64,000 bases of DNA from Sulfuricella sp. (GCA_018336195.1 JAGXQV010000143.1:1-64000); one strand, 5' to 3'; positions 35,669 through 44,776 are shown, numbered from the stretch's first letter. Notes: a model not told the origin generated them from the letters alone. Program-made: numbers and translations.

Positions 35669-38433
35669 TCCGTTGCCGCTCCCTCTTGAGGTTCTGCCAC
35701 CCGCAAACCAAAATCCGCGTCGTATAGCCAGGTCAGAAGTTGCGGCTTCTTTCCCAGCTTCTCATTTCCCGCAGTCCAGCCCTGCCCTACCCACACCCCG
35801 TCCTCACGTTGCTTCAACGGCAGCAGCACACACCATTTGCCCTGGCTGGGCAAAGCCTGCTGCAAATTCGTATAGGCCATTTTCCGCGTTGGGTCGGATG
35901 GCGCATCTACGTTTGCCAGCAAGCGGGCCGCCACTTTGACCATGCTGTAGGCCCACGCGCCTTCCGCCCAAGGCTGCAAATTGCCGTCCACCCACTTTGC
36001 CAGCATGACCTCCATGGTTTCTTCGCCCAGGCGGGACGGCGTTTTCGCCTCACTCCACCAGTCGCCGATTTCGCCGCGCTTATATCCGCCGTCGATTTTC
36101 AGGGTGTATAGCTGCGCCAAACTGGCTTCGGACATTTCCTGGCCTTTCGCTTTCATGGCGTTTTTCGCAAGGGTTTCCGGCAGGGTTTCCGTTTCCGAAA
36201 AAACGTTTTCAATCAGGTTTCTGGCGTCGGACGGCATGGTGAATCCGCCTCTCTGCAATACCTTGGCGGTCAGCCACAACTGCCCGTGATGGTCATACAC
36301 GTATTGGGCTTTTTCGAATGCGGCGCCGTACCAATCCGCGCGCGGCTGTTCTGTCCACACGGGAGCATATACCCAGAGACATAGCGCCGGACGCTGATCC
36401 TTGGCGTCGCTGGCAAGCAGACGATTGCCCTCGGCATCGCGCACATGACGCTGCAAACGCCCCGCCCGCTGCAAGACGCGGTCTATCGGCGCCAAATCGG
36501 TGACCAGCACGTCAAAATCCACATCCAGGGATTGCTCGGCGACCTGCGTGGCAATCATCAAGCGCCCCTGGCGATCAGGCTGCTTGCTGTCTTCGCCAAA
36601 TGAGGCCAATACCCGCGCTTCTTTTTCCAGCCTGTCGCGCAGGGCAAATCGGGCGTGAAACAGCGTGATGTTTTTCGGGGAAACCGTTCGGGATAAGCGC
36701 TCGTAGGCATCCATCGCATCGGCAACGGTGTTGCGTATCCATCCCACGCACCGCCCTTGTTGCAGCCCCGCAATAATGTACGCAAAGACTTTTTCAACGT
36801 CGGCTTCGTAATGCACTTGCACGGTGCGGGAGACATTGGCGCGAGAGGCAAGCGGCTCTTCCCGTAAAACCGTTAACCCATCGTGCCAGCGTGTGGCCAG
36901 CGGGTAGGCGTCCGAGCGCTGCGCGGGTGCCGAAACATGGTTGCGGCCCTTGGCATAAGCGTTGAGTAAGGCCTGTTTCATGCGGCTGGGCAAGGTGGCT
37001 GACAACAGAATCACCGGGCCGCCGGTGCGCGCATGGAATTCCAGCAACACTTCCAGAACGCCTTGCATATAGGCATCGCAGGCATGCACCTCGTCAACGA
37101 TCAGTACTTTGTTGAACAGCCCCAGCAAGCGCAACGATTGGTGTTTACTGTGCAACACCGCCAACAACGCCTGGTCTATCGTCCCTATCCCGGCGGATGC
37201 CAGTAATGCACGTTTGCTATGGTCGGCCAGCCATGCCGTGCAACGCGCTGAAGCGGTTTCATCCAGTTGAGCGCCATCCTGTTCTGGGCTGTCCGCAGGC
37301 AAGACCGAAGCGGCAAACTCTTCCACCAGCTTTCTATGACCGTGCGCCAGCACCAGATTGGCATTATCCACAAAGAGCTTTTGATAGACCTCGGCAACGC
37401 GCCGATACATGGCATTGGCAGTCGCCATGGTCGGCAAGCCGATAAAAAAGCCTTCCGCCAACTCCTGTTCCATCAGGCGGTAAGCCAACATCAGCGCGGC
37501 TTCGGTTTTCCCGGCTCCAGTCACATCCTCCAGCAAATAGATTTGCGGCGCTTGCGGGATGTCCACCGACATGGCCCATTGCTGCAATGGCGAAGCTTCT
37601 TGAATGTTCTGGAACAGCGCCTTGAAAGAACACCCTTGGGCGATGGTGGAGGGTGAAACCCCGGAATGGGACAGTGCTTCGATTGCCTGGCCTTGCGCAC
37701 CTTCCCAATATGCCCCCAAAGCCATGGACGGGGCTTGATAAGGGAAAAACCGGGTATTGGAGCCCAGCCAGTCGGCCAATACCGTGACGCCCGCAAACCA
37801 CCACGACATCATTTCACTGGCGATTTTGAAATTGGGGCTGGCGGGAATGCGGCGCGCCTCTTCGGTGAGCAGCAACTGCGCCATCGCTTGCACAAAATCC
37901 GCAGCAGCCTGCTTGTCTTCGCGTCGAAAAAAACTGTCTGTATTGCCGCTGGGTTTGGGCGGCATACCGTGATGCCCGGTTACCGCCAGCAGCCAGCACT
38001 TGAGGCTGCGCTGGGTGTTACGCGAAGCGTCGATGCCGATTTTTGGCAGCACCTCATCAACCAGATAATCTTCCCAAAGCCAGAAACCCAGGGAATCGTG
38101 GCGTTCACTGTATATTTTGGTCGGGTTCGGCGTGCGCATTTGCAACGCTAAAATCAAATCGGGTCGTTGCGATTGAAACGCCTCGCTGAACTTGCCCAAA
38201 TCATGCAATACCAACAATAAAGCCGACCATGACAAAAATGCCTGTTCAGAACAGCCCAGTAACCCGCAGCAGGACTTAAGCAAAGAAGACCGTTCAAGAT
38301 AAGCCACGCCGACCGCCGCCACATCCAAACAATGGTAGGGCAACAAATGCCAGCCCGGCTGACCTTCCGATGCAGACACATCATCCGCCTTGCCCCAGTA
38401 TTGAAAAATCAAATCGCTTTGCCGGTCAGTCAT
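35665..38433 (-). CDS. cas3: CRISPR-associated helicase-nuclease Cas3 (type I-E)
   Basis: Degrades target DNA after recruitment by Cascade. The 922-residue protein has an N-terminal HD nuclease with metal ligands H34 and D37 (YHCLDV), HD in LHDLGK (77-80) and GHHGMP (about 153). An SF2 helicase follows with Walker A TGAGKTEAAL (about 305), DEVH box (about 445), SATLPS and motif VI QRAGRLQRH (about 660). All catalytic motifs are intact, so interference should work. This matters because one spacer matches the host's own glnE leader. It is the first gene of the minus-strand operon; its promoter should lie in 38434-38745. Confidence 0.97.
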   Translation of the reverse strand: MTDRQSDLIFQYWGKADDVSASEGQPGWHLLPYHCLDVAAVGVAYLERSSLLKSCCGLLGCSEQAFLSWSALLLVLHDLGKFSEAFQSQRPDLILALQMRTPNPTKIYSERHDSLGFWLWEDYLVDEVLPKIGIDASRNTQRSLKCWLLAVTGHHGMPPKPSGNTDSFFRREDKQAAADFVQAMAQLLLTEEARRIPASPNFKIASEMMSWWFAGVTVLADWLGSNTRFFPYQAPSMALGAYWEGAQGQAIEALSHSGVSPSTIAQGCSFKALFQNIQEASPLQQWAMSVDIPQAPQIYLLEDVTGAGKTEAALMLAYRLMEQELAEGFFIGLPTMATANAMYRRVAEVYQKLFVDNANLVLAHGHRKLVEEFAASVLPADSPEQDGAQLDETASARCTAWLADHSKRALLASAGIGTIDQALLAVLHSKHQSLRLLGLFNKVLIVDEVHACDAYMQGVLEVLLEFHARTGGPVILLSATLPSRMKQALLNAYAKGRNHVSAPAQRSDAYPLATRWHDGLTVLREEPLASRANVSRTVQVHYEADVEKVFAYIIAGLQQGRCVGWIRNTVADAMDAYERLSRTVSPKNITLFHARFALRDRLEKEARVLASFGEDSKQPDRQGRLMIATQVAEQSLDVDFDVLVTDLAPIDRVLQRAGRLQRHVRDAEGNRLLASDAKDQRPALCLWVYAPVWTEQPRADWYGAAFEKAQYVYDHHGQLWLTAKVLQRGGFTMPSDARNLIENVFSETETLPETLAKNAMKAKGQEMSEASLAQLYTLKIDGGYKRGEIGDWWSEAKTPSRLGEETMEVMLAKWVDGNLQPWAEGAWAYSMVKVAARLLANVDAPSDPTRKMAYTNLQQALPSQGKWCVLLPLKQREDGVWVGQGWTAGNEKLGKKPQLLTWLYDADFGLRVAEPQEGAATE

Positions 38434-38745
38434 TTTGTTGACTTTCGCTTCATCGAATGCGGATCACTATATACCCGGCATGGCTCACCACGTGAGCCTG
38501 CAATAAGATTTTTCAAAAGAATTTTTGGTTTAAATATTCCCCTTTCCATGGAGCCGCCCCCCCCCTGCACCATCATTCTTGCGGAACTGAAATTTTCCGT
38601 GGGCATGAAGCTCATCCGAGCCTTAATCAAGGGAAATCCCACTATTGCGCAGACTTATGTAGTGCGGTCATACTCTCACTTGAAGATGAATTGATTCTTG
38701 GTTATTTTTGAGCCATCACGATTGAAGACAGAAGGAAATTACACC
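38434..38745. promoter_or_regulatory. Divergent region between cas3 and the CBS gene
   Basis: A 312-base AT-richer interval with no convincing gene, expected to hold the promoter of the cas operon (minus) and of the CBS gene (plus). A run of nine C residues (38557-38565) lies about 125 bases before cas3. No operator was recognised. GAAGGAAATT is the ribosome-binding region of the CBS gene. Confidence 0.5.
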
Positions 38746-39186
38746 ATGAATATTCGCGAAATTCTGGCATCCAAGCATAGCAGGCAGATTTACAGCATCG
38801 GCCCGGATCGCCTCATTCACGAGGCCGTGGCAATGATGACCGAGCACGACATCGGCTCATTGGTGGTGATGGAAGACGGCAAGATGGTGGGCCTGCTCAC
38901 CGACCGCTGCGTGGTGCGCGGCTTGAGCAAAACCGGCTGCAACCTGTGCAGCACGCTGGTCGGCGAGGTGATGTTCAGCGACCCGGCAGTCGGGCATCCC
39001 GACGACCCGATCGATCAGGCGCGCCGCCTGATGATCGAAAGACATACCAACCACCTGCCGATCGCCGACGAAAACGGTCTGGTGGGCATTATTTCCTTCT
39101 ACGATGTGGCGAAAACCGTCCTCAGCGAGACCGAGTTCGAGAACAAACTGCTCAAGGGCTACATCAAGAACTGGCCGGAGTCCTGA
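38746..39186 (+). CDS. Tandem CBS-domain protein
   Basis: A 146-residue protein made of two CBS motifs (about 8-60 and 70-130). Visible signatures are IYSIGPDRLIHEAVAMMTEH, IGSLVVMEDGKMVGLLTDR and NHLPIADENGLVGIISFYDV. CBS pairs bind adenine nucleotides and regulate partner proteins. Stand-alone copies are common, and the target here is unknown. The ATG at 38746 follows GAAGGAAATT; an upstream start would add 16 residues with no domain match. It lies between the divergent cas operon and convergent mogA. Confidence 0.85.
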   Translation: MNIREILASKHSRQIYSIGPDRLIHEAVAMMTEHDIGSLVVMEDGKMVGLLTDRCVVRGLSKTGCNLCSTLVGEVMFSDPAVGHPDDPIDQARRLMIERHTNHLPIADENGLVGIISFYDVAKTVLSETEFENKLLKGYIKNWPES

Positions 39187-39191
39187 AATAT

Positions 39192-39257
39192 GGTCATGGG
39201 TGATAAGTAATGGGGGATGGAAATAACCAACCGCCCATTACCCATTACCCATTACCT
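39192..39257. repeat. Inverted TAATGGG/CCCATTA repeat between the CBS gene and mogA
   Basis: On the plus strand GGTCATGGGTGATAAGTAAT is followed by ACCGCCCATTACCCATTACC, which is three tandem CCCATTA units (39231-39255). The right half runs into mogA: its last codons (VMGNG and stop) are encoded by the tandem GGTAATGGG units. Convergent gene ends make a terminator or insertion element equally possible. Confidence 0.65.
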
Positions 39258-39804
39258 GCTTCACCGCCGATTTCGGGCGAAACGCCTTCACCACTTCCTC
39301 GTTGGTCTCCAGGTACGGCCCGCCGATCAGGTCGATGCAATAAGGGACGGCGGCAAATACGCCATCTAGGGTTTCCTTGATCGCTTTGGGTTGTCCGGGC
39401 AGATTGATGATCAGGCATTTTCCCCGTGTCACCCCGACCTGCCGCGAGAGTATCGCGGTCGGCACGTATTTCAGGCTGACCGCCCGCATCTGCTCGCCGA
39501 ATCCCGGCAATACCTTGTCCGCTACCGCCAGCGTGGCTTCCGGCGTGACGTCGCGCGACGCGGGACCGGTACCACCAGTGGTCAGCACCAGACAACACCC
39601 CGCTTCATCGGCGAACTCACGCAAGGTCGCCTCGATCACCGGCTGTTCGTCGGGAATCATCCGCGTCACGGCCCGCCACGGCGTAGTGAGGGCGCTATCC
39701 AGCCACGCCTGCAAGGCGGGGATCCCCTTGTCCTCGTAAACGCCCTGGCTGGCGCGGTCGCTGATCGTGACCAGCCCGATCAATGCTTCTTGGTCTTTAT
39801 TCAT
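39238..39804 (-). CDS. mogA: Molybdopterin adenylyltransferase
   Basis: Activates molybdopterin by adenylation before molybdenum insertion. The 188-residue protein has the MoCF fold with GLVTISDRASQGVYEDKG at the start and the catalytic LTTGGTGPASRDVTPEAT motif. 'INLPGQPKAIKETLDGV' and a C-terminal IDLIGGPYLETN, typical of MogA, follow. Length agrees with the family. Its final residues VMGNG derive from a TAATGGG tandem repeat that continues into the intergenic DNA, so the native C-terminus may have been replaced. The SDR gene is 19 bases upstream on the same strand. Confidence 0.93.
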   Translation of the reverse strand: MNKDQEALIGLVTISDRASQGVYEDKGIPALQAWLDSALTTPWRAVTRMIPDEQPVIEATLREFADEAGCCLVLTTGGTGPASRDVTPEATLAVADKVLPGFGEQMRAVSLKYVPTAILSRQVGVTRGKCLIINLPGQPKAIKETLDGVFAAVPYCIDLIGGPYLETNEEVVKAFRPKSAVKQVMGNG

Positions 39805-39823
39805 GTTGTTTTCCTTCTAATGG

Positions 39824-40696
39824 TTAGCGTTTTCCATCGCCACTGGCCTTCAACAGCGCCCAATCCATGGCGCGCTGCGGCAGAATGCGCTTGAGAAAGG
39901 CGAACAGGTGGGTAGGCACGGTGACCGGGTAGCGCGCCTTGGGGCGCCGGCTTTCCAGGGCGTGGATGACTTTTTCCAGCACCGCTTGGGGCGGCAGGGT
40001 GAAAGGCGCGGCGGGGCCGGGCTTTTCGAGGCGGCGCACCATGGCGAGGTATTTTTCACGGTGGACGCTGTGTTCGGCGTCGATGTTGCGCTGGTAGGCC
40101 GCGTAAGCGTTGGCGCGGAAGCGACTCTCGATGGGACCGGGTTCGATGAGGCTGACGAATATGCCGCTCCCCGTCAGTTCCAGACGCAACGTGTCGGTCA
40201 GTCCTTCCAGAGCGAATTTGCTGGCATTGTAGGCTCCCCGGAACGGCATGGCGGCAAACCCCAGTATCGAGCTGTTCATGACGATGCGGCCATGCCCTTG
40301 GGCGCGCATCACGGGAATGACCAGGTTGGTCAGTTCCAGGGTGCCGAACAGGTTAGTTTCGAACTGTTCGCGCAGGACTTCACGGCGCAGGTCTTCGACG
40401 GCGCCGGGCTGGCCGTAGGCACCGTTATTGAACAGGGCATCCAGCCTTCCGCCGCTGCACCGCAAGACTTCCTGCATGGTTTGCCGGATGGAGACGGAAT
40501 CAGCCAGATCGAGCGGCAAGCTTTCCAGTCCGCGCCCCTGCAATTTTTGTACGTCCTCCGCGCGGCGCGCGGTGGCAAAAACCCGGTACCCCCGCGCGGC
40601 CAGCCCCTCTGCCACGCACAGTCCGATCCCGCTGGAACATCCGGTGATAAGGATAGAGCGCGGGCATGAGTTATGCTTGTTTGTCAACGAGTGCAT
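39824..40696 (-). CDS. Short-chain dehydrogenase/reductase
   Basis: A 290-residue SDR with the nucleotide loop ITGCSSGIG near residue 21, the NNGAYG-type motif (FNNGAYGQPG), catalytic Ser in IVMNSSILG and YNASK. The fold favours NADP(H) (arginines in ATARRAED). Substrate unknown; the closest general class is the sugar/retinol-like classical SDR group. I place the start at 40696 (MHSLTNKHN), since the 54 residues that a longer frame would add do not look like SDR. It is divergent from the 60-residue protein gene and possibly co-transcribed with mogA. Confidence 0.87.
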   Translation of the reverse strand: MHSLTNKHNSCPRSILITGCSSGIGLCVAEGLAARGYRVFATARRAEDVQKLQGRGLESLPLDLADSVSIRQTMQEVLRCSGGRLDALFNNGAYGQPGAVEDLRREVLREQFETNLFGTLELTNLVIPVMRAQGHGRIVMNSSILGFAAMPFRGAYNASKFALEGLTDTLRLELTGSGIFVSLIEPGPIESRFRANAYAAYQRNIDAEHSVHREKYLAMVRRLEKPGPAAPFTLPPQAVLEKVIHALESRRPKARYPVTVPTHLFAFLKRILPQRAMDWALLKASGDGKR

Positions 40697-40760
40697 CAAG
40701 TTTTCCGTTAAGTAGTCGTTATATTTTACACGGCACTCCAAGTATTTAAGGAGAAACATC

Positions 40761-40943
40761 ATGGGAAAAGATGACATGATTATGCGTTTACTCAGGGAAG
40801 TCGAATCCGATTTTTCATTGGCTTTGCGCATGGGAAAAATTGACCGGTTACAGTTCAATCAGGCGATCAAGACGGAAATGGCTCATCTGCGGCAAAAGAG
40901 CTATATCGAGATTGAGGAGCTTTACTACACGGCCGCCGCCTAA
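40761..40943 (+). CDS. Small 60-residue protein of unknown function
   Basis: The product starts MGKDDMIMRLLREVESDFSL and ends with a short Ala tail. It is acidic-basic amphipathic, probably two helices, with no signal peptide or cysteine. AAGGAG at optimal distance precedes the ATG, which supports a real gene. It resembles small conserved helical proteins without function. The promoter must lie in the 64 bases shared with the divergent SDR gene. Confidence 0.65.
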   Translation: MGKDDMIMRLLREVESDFSLALRMGKIDRLQFNQAIKTEMAHLRQKSYIEIEELYYTAAA

Positions 40944-41097
40944 GTTTCGCCTACAAACCAAAGCGGTGAACGTGGCGCACACGGTTGCGCCACTTCGCCA
41001 TAAAGATTTTTATTCCGGTCGCGTCTTCTCCTCACGCCTTCACCCTGCCCTCATCGCCCAGCGGGGTTGCCGGCCCCCACCAACCCCTACGACACCC

Positions 41098-41639
41098 GAA
41101 TTCGAGGAAGGCCTGCCTTGGCTCTACGTGAGCCGTCCGCTGACCATTAAAACCCTGCGGGGCAAGGCGGTGCCGGCAGCGCACGCTTTTCCACTCCGCT
41201 AGGAATGCGTTTCGGCAACGGTAAGATGGAAAATCCCCGTGGCTAGGAATACGCTGCGACCCGAAAACCGCGAAACTCCATTGGTTCGCAGGAAGCGGGG
41301 GGAGGAATTGAGAGACGGCTCGCTGGTCGGCAGCGGCTTGTTCGATTTTGGTAACCGCGATGGAGATTTACGTAGCACCCGCCTCCAGCACTGCTGGGCA
41401 TGGCGGTCCTCGACGAGACACGTATCGTGATTGCCGACACCTACAATCACAAGCTGGCGGCACGCACCCTTACCACCCAGGCGGGAAGCGGGAGGCCGGG
41501 AAGCGAAACGGACTTGAAGGAGCCGGGCGGTTTGGCGATATGCGGTGACAAGGTGTTGATCGCCGGCACCAACGACAACCGCATCGTTCAATACGATTTA
41601 AATACCCGGAAACTGACGGACTGGCCGATCACCGAATAG
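41098..41639 (+). pseudogene. Decayed NHL-repeat/thioredoxin-like protein gene
   Basis: Three pieces of one protein family are visible in order. At 41098 EFEEGLPWLYVSRPLTIKTL and RGK is the start of the redoxin domain of NHL-thioredoxin proteins. From about 41335 GLFDFGNRDGDLRSTRLQH, in another frame, is an NHL repeat. From 41400 MAVLDETRIVIADTYNHKL, DLKEPGGLAI and DNRIVQYDL continue the NHL propeller to a stop. A one-base loss near 41390 (CACTGCTG where CACCCGCTG is expected) accounts for the second frame change. Most of the thioredoxin domain and several blades are missing (intact relatives have about 480 residues). The 250 bases before it show no gene. Confidence 0.7.
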
Positions 41640-41651
41640 CCCGGACGGGCT

Positions 41652-42050
41652 TTACTTGACGACTTTGAGTTGCGGCTTGCCGCGTGGTGGAGTGGTCGGT
41701 TCGTCCGGCTCGCCGGATTCGCCGTTTTCCGGCAGCAATTCCTTGGGAAAAGACAAGCCCTGCCCGTTTTCCCGTGCATAAATGCCGATCACATTGCCAA
41801 CCGGCACCTCGATCTGTCGTGGCACGCCGTTAAAGCGCGCCGAAAACGTGATCAAGTCATTACCCATTTGCATATTGCGTACCGCGCCTGGACCGGCATT
41901 CAGGACGATTTCACCATCCTTGACGAATTCCATCGGCACGCTGGCGCGGCGATCCACCGCTACCGCGAGATACGGCGTATAGCCGTTATCCATGCACCAT
42001 TCGTATATGGCGCGGATCAGGTAGGGCTTGGTGGAAATTTCGGTGCTCAT
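41652..42050 (-). CDS. sspB: ClpXP protease specificity-enhancing factor SspB
   Basis: Adaptor that tethers ssrA-tagged proteins to ClpXP. The 132-residue protein has the SspB substrate-binding fold: KPYLIRAIYEWCMDNGYTPY at the start, the central VLNAGPGAVRNMQMGNDLI and FSARFNGVPRQIEVPVGNV. It ends in an acidic/Pro linker and the ClpX-binding tail PQLKVVK. I take the ATG at 42050; a longer frame has no family match. It follows sspA after 64 bases, the usual pair. Confidence 0.94.
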   Translation of the reverse strand: MSTEISTKPYLIRAIYEWCMDNGYTPYLAVAVDRRASVPMEFVKDGEIVLNAGPGAVRNMQMGNDLITFSARFNGVPRQIEVPVGNVIGIYARENGQGLSFPKELLPENGESGEPDEPTTPPRGKPQLKVVK

Positions 42051-42114
42051 GGGCGATATTTTCTGAATTAGCGACACCGACGGGCACGGCAACCCGCGTC
42101 CGCCGGCTGGCTGG

Positions 42115-42714
42115 TTACTTACGCATGGCCTTTTCCGAAGCGGTCAAGGCCTCGATGAAAGCCGGACGGCCGAACAGGCGTTCGCCGTACTTGAGCAACG
42201 CGGCTGCCTGTTTGGGCAGAACGATGCCGTAATGGTCGAGACGCCACAGGAGCGGAGCAATCGCCACGTCGAGCATGGAAAACTCGTCACCCAGCATGAA
42301 TTTCTGCTTGGCGAACAGCGGGGCGATTTGCGTCAGGTTGTCGCGAATCGCCGTGCGGGCCTTTTCGGCAGCCTTGGGCGCGCCGCTCTCGATGGCTTCC
42401 ACGTGGCAGAACAGTTCCTGTTCGAAACGATGCAGGAACAGGCGGGTGCGGCCACGCATCACCGGATCGGCGGGCATCAGTTGCGGATGGGGAAAACGCT
42501 CGTCGATGTATTCGTTGATGATGTTGGCTTCGTGCAGGATCAGATCCCGCTCGACCAGCACCGGCACTTTGTTGTAGGGATTCATCACGGCCAGATCTTC
42601 GGGCTTGTTGTGGATATCCACGTCTATGATCTGGAAGTCCATACCCTTTTCGAATAGCACGATACGGCAGCGCTGACTGAAGGGGCAGGTGGTGCCGGAA
42701 TATAAGGTCATCAT
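42115..42714 (-). CDS. sspA: Stringent starvation protein A (glutathione S-transferase fold)
   Basis: SspA binds RNA polymerase and affects stress and stationary-phase genes. The 199 residues have the GST fold, with an N-terminal thioredoxin-like half (LYSGTTCPFSQRCRIVLFEK) and NPYNKVPVLVERDLILHEAN. A helical C-terminal half with FSMLDVAIAPLLWRLDHYG follows. GAGAG precedes the ATG pair. Position after petC and before sspB is the normal betaproteobacterial arrangement. A perfect hairpin lies between petC and sspA. Confidence 0.93.
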   Translation of the reverse strand: MMTLYSGTTCPFSQRCRIVLFEKGMDFQIIDVDIHNKPEDLAVMNPYNKVPVLVERDLILHEANIINEYIDERFPHPQLMPADPVMRGRTRLFLHRFEQELFCHVEAIESGAPKAAEKARTAIRDNLTQIAPLFAKQKFMLGDEFSMLDVAIAPLLWRLDHYGIVLPKQAAALLKYGERLFGRPAFIEALTASEKAMRK

Positions 42715-42742
42715 GTTTGAAACTCTCCTGTCGGGAAGGCAA

Positions 42743-42772
42743 ACGGGGACGGGTCCGTAGACCCGTCCCCGT
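42743..42772 (-). terminator. Perfect 13-bp hairpin between petC and sspA
   Basis: The stem ACGGGGACGGGTC (42743-42755) with GACCCGTCCCCGT (42760-42772) is perfect, with loop CGTA. Downstream on the minus strand only GTTT follows, so termination would be weak; it may instead be an attenuator or mRNA-stabilising element for petABC. Confidence 0.6.
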
Positions 42773-42802
42773 CTGGGGTTACTTAAGCCAGGTGCGGGTA
42801 GA

Positions 42803-43531
42803 TCAGTGCACGTCCTTCCAGTATTCCTTCTTCAACTGATAGGAAACTGCAAACAAGGCAAACAGCAACAGCATGGCGATGATCCCGTAGGTACCACGCT
42901 TCAGCTTGGCGGGTTCACCCATGAACACCAGGTAATTGACCAGGTCGCCGACCATGGCGTCATACTCGGCAGGTTTCATTTTGCCGGGCTTGTCCAGGGT
43001 CAACTTGGCTGCACCATGCTCGCCACCTTCGTGCGACAACACCTGCTCGCCTTGCAGTTCGTAAAGAACGTGCGGCATGCCAACCTTGTCGAAGGCGATG
43101 TTGTTCCAACCGGTGGGGCGGCTTTCGTCGCGATAGAAGCCGCGCAGGTAGGTATACAGCCAATCGGCACCGCGTGCACGAGCGATCACCGACAGATCGG
43201 GCGGTGCCGCCCCGAACCAGACCTTGGCTTCCTTCTTGTCGATCGCGACCTTCATCAGATCACCGATCTTAGCATCGGTGGTAATGATGGTGTCCTTGAT
43301 CTGCTGCTCGGTCATACCGATATCCTGCAAGCGGTTGTAACGCATGGAGGCAGCACTGTGGCAGTTCAGGCAGTAGGTGGCAAAGGTCTTGACACCGCGT
43401 TGCAACGACGCCTGGTCGCCCAGATTGACCGGCGCCTTATCGAGGTTGATCTCGCTCGATGCAAAGGCTGCGGCGGATGCCAACATGCCCAGCAGGAGCA
43501 ATCCCTTTTTGGCAATATTAAGCGTATTCAT
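42803..43531 (-). CDS. petC: Ubiquinol-cytochrome c reductase, cytochrome c1
   Basis: Carries electrons from the Rieske protein to soluble cytochrome c. The 242-residue precursor has a signal peptide (likely cut after AAFA, residue 24), the haem site CLNCH (Cys54, Cys57, His58) and a C-terminal membrane anchor (YGIIAMLLLFALFAVSYQL). I use the ATG at 43531, whose first base overlaps the last base of the petB stop (TAATG). A longer frame lacks family similarity. Third gene of petABC. Confidence 0.96.
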   Translation of the reverse strand: MNTLNIAKKGLLLLGMLASAAAFASSEINLDKAPVNLGDQASLQRGVKTFATYCLNCHSAASMRYNRLQDIGMTEQQIKDTIITTDAKIGDLMKVAIDKKEAKVWFGAAPPDLSVIARARGADWLYTYLRGFYRDESRPTGWNNIAFDKVGMPHVLYELQGEQVLSHEGGEHGAAKLTLDKPGKMKPAEYDAMVGDLVNYLVFMGEPAKLKRGTYGIIAMLLLFALFAVSYQLKKEYWKDVH

Positions 43532-44772
43532 TATCCTGTTACCCTTTCCGGTTCCGGTTTGCATTTGGCGTTGTCGAGCTTGGTAAACCACGGCATCAGG
43601 AAGAAGAAGGCGAAGTAAACCAGGCTGAGAAACTGTGCGAACTTGGTGTACAGCGGCGTTGCCGGTTGCACGCCTAGCCAGCCCAGGCCAACGAAACTGA
43701 TAATGAAGGCGGTCAGCGCATACTTGAAAATCGGACCGCGATAGCGAATCGACTTGACCTTGCCCTTATCCAGCCACGGCAGGAAGAACAGAACCACCAC
43801 GGCCGCGCCCATCGCGATCACGCCCCACACCTGAGTGCCGGCAAACGACGGCACCGCACGCAGAATCGCGTAGAACGGGGTGAAATACCAGACCGGCGCA
43901 ATGTGCGGCGGGGTCTTGAACGGATCGGCAGGAAGGAAGTTGTTGTCTTCGATGAAGTAGCCGCCCATTTCCGGCGCGAAGAACACGATCGCAAAGAAAA
44001 TGATCAGGAACACCGCCACGCCGACAATATCCTTCACCGTGTAATATGGATGAAAGGGAATGCCATCAAGCGGAATGTGCGTAACCGGATCCTTGTTCTT
44101 CTTGATCTCGATGCCGTCCGGGTTGTTCGAGCCGACTTCGTGCAACGCGAGAATATGCGCCACGACCAAGCCCGCCAACACAAAGGGAATGGCAATCACA
44201 TGGAAGGCAAAGAAACGATTCAGCGTGGCATCGGAGATCACGTAGTCGCCGCGTATCCACACCGACAGATCAGGACCGATCACCGGAATCGCATTGAACA
44301 GATTGACGATCACCTGGGCGCCCCAGTAGGACATCTGGCCCCACGGAAGGAGGTAGCCGAAGAAGGCTTCCGCCATCAGCGCCAAGTAAATGAACATGCC
44401 GAAAATCCACAACAGTTCACGCGGACCACGATATGAACCGTAAAGCAGGGCGCGGAACATATGCAGATACACCACCACGAAGAACATCGAAGCGCCGGTG
44501 GAGTGCATGTAGCGAATCAGCCAGCCGCCCGGCACGTCGCGCATGATGTACTCGACCGAGGCGAAAGCCATTTCGGCGTCCGGCTTGTAGTTCATGGTGA
44601 GGAAAATGCCGGTCAGAATTTGAATCACTAGCACCAGCAGGGCCAACGACCCGAAGAAATACCAGAAATTGAAATTCTTCGGCGCATAGTATTCGGAAAG
44701 ATGCTCTTTCCACATTTTGGTCAGGGGGAAACGATCATCCACCCAACCCAACAATTGAGTCATTTTATCCAT
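43531..44772 (-). CDS. petB: Ubiquinol-cytochrome c reductase, cytochrome b
   Basis: The quinol-oxidising core of complex III. The 413 residues have eight membrane spans, the paired haem histidines in the second and fourth helices (MHSTGASMF, AFHVIAIPF) and the Qo motif as PDWY-like 'APVWYFTPFYAIL' (PVWY where PEWY is usual). The single-chain length, including subunit IV, is standard for proteobacteria. It starts four bases after petA ends and is coupled to petC by TAATG. Confidence 0.96.
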   Translation of the reverse strand: MDKMTQLLGWVDDRFPLTKMWKEHLSEYYAPKNFNFWYFFGSLALLVLVIQILTGIFLTMNYKPDAEMAFASVEYIMRDVPGGWLIRYMHSTGASMFFVVVYLHMFRALLYGSYRGPRELLWIFGMFIYLALMAEAFFGYLLPWGQMSYWGAQVIVNLFNAIPVIGPDLSVWIRGDYVISDATLNRFFAFHVIAIPFVLAGLVVAHILALHEVGSNNPDGIEIKKNKDPVTHIPLDGIPFHPYYTVKDIVGVAVFLIIFFAIVFFAPEMGGYFIEDNNFLPADPFKTPPHIAPVWYFTPFYAILRAVPSFAGTQVWGVIAMGAAVVVLFFLPWLDKGKVKSIRYRGPIFKYALTAFIISFVGLGWLGVQPATPLYTKFAQFLSLVYFAFFFLMPWFTKLDNAKCKPEPERVTG

Positions 44773-44776
44773 TTAA

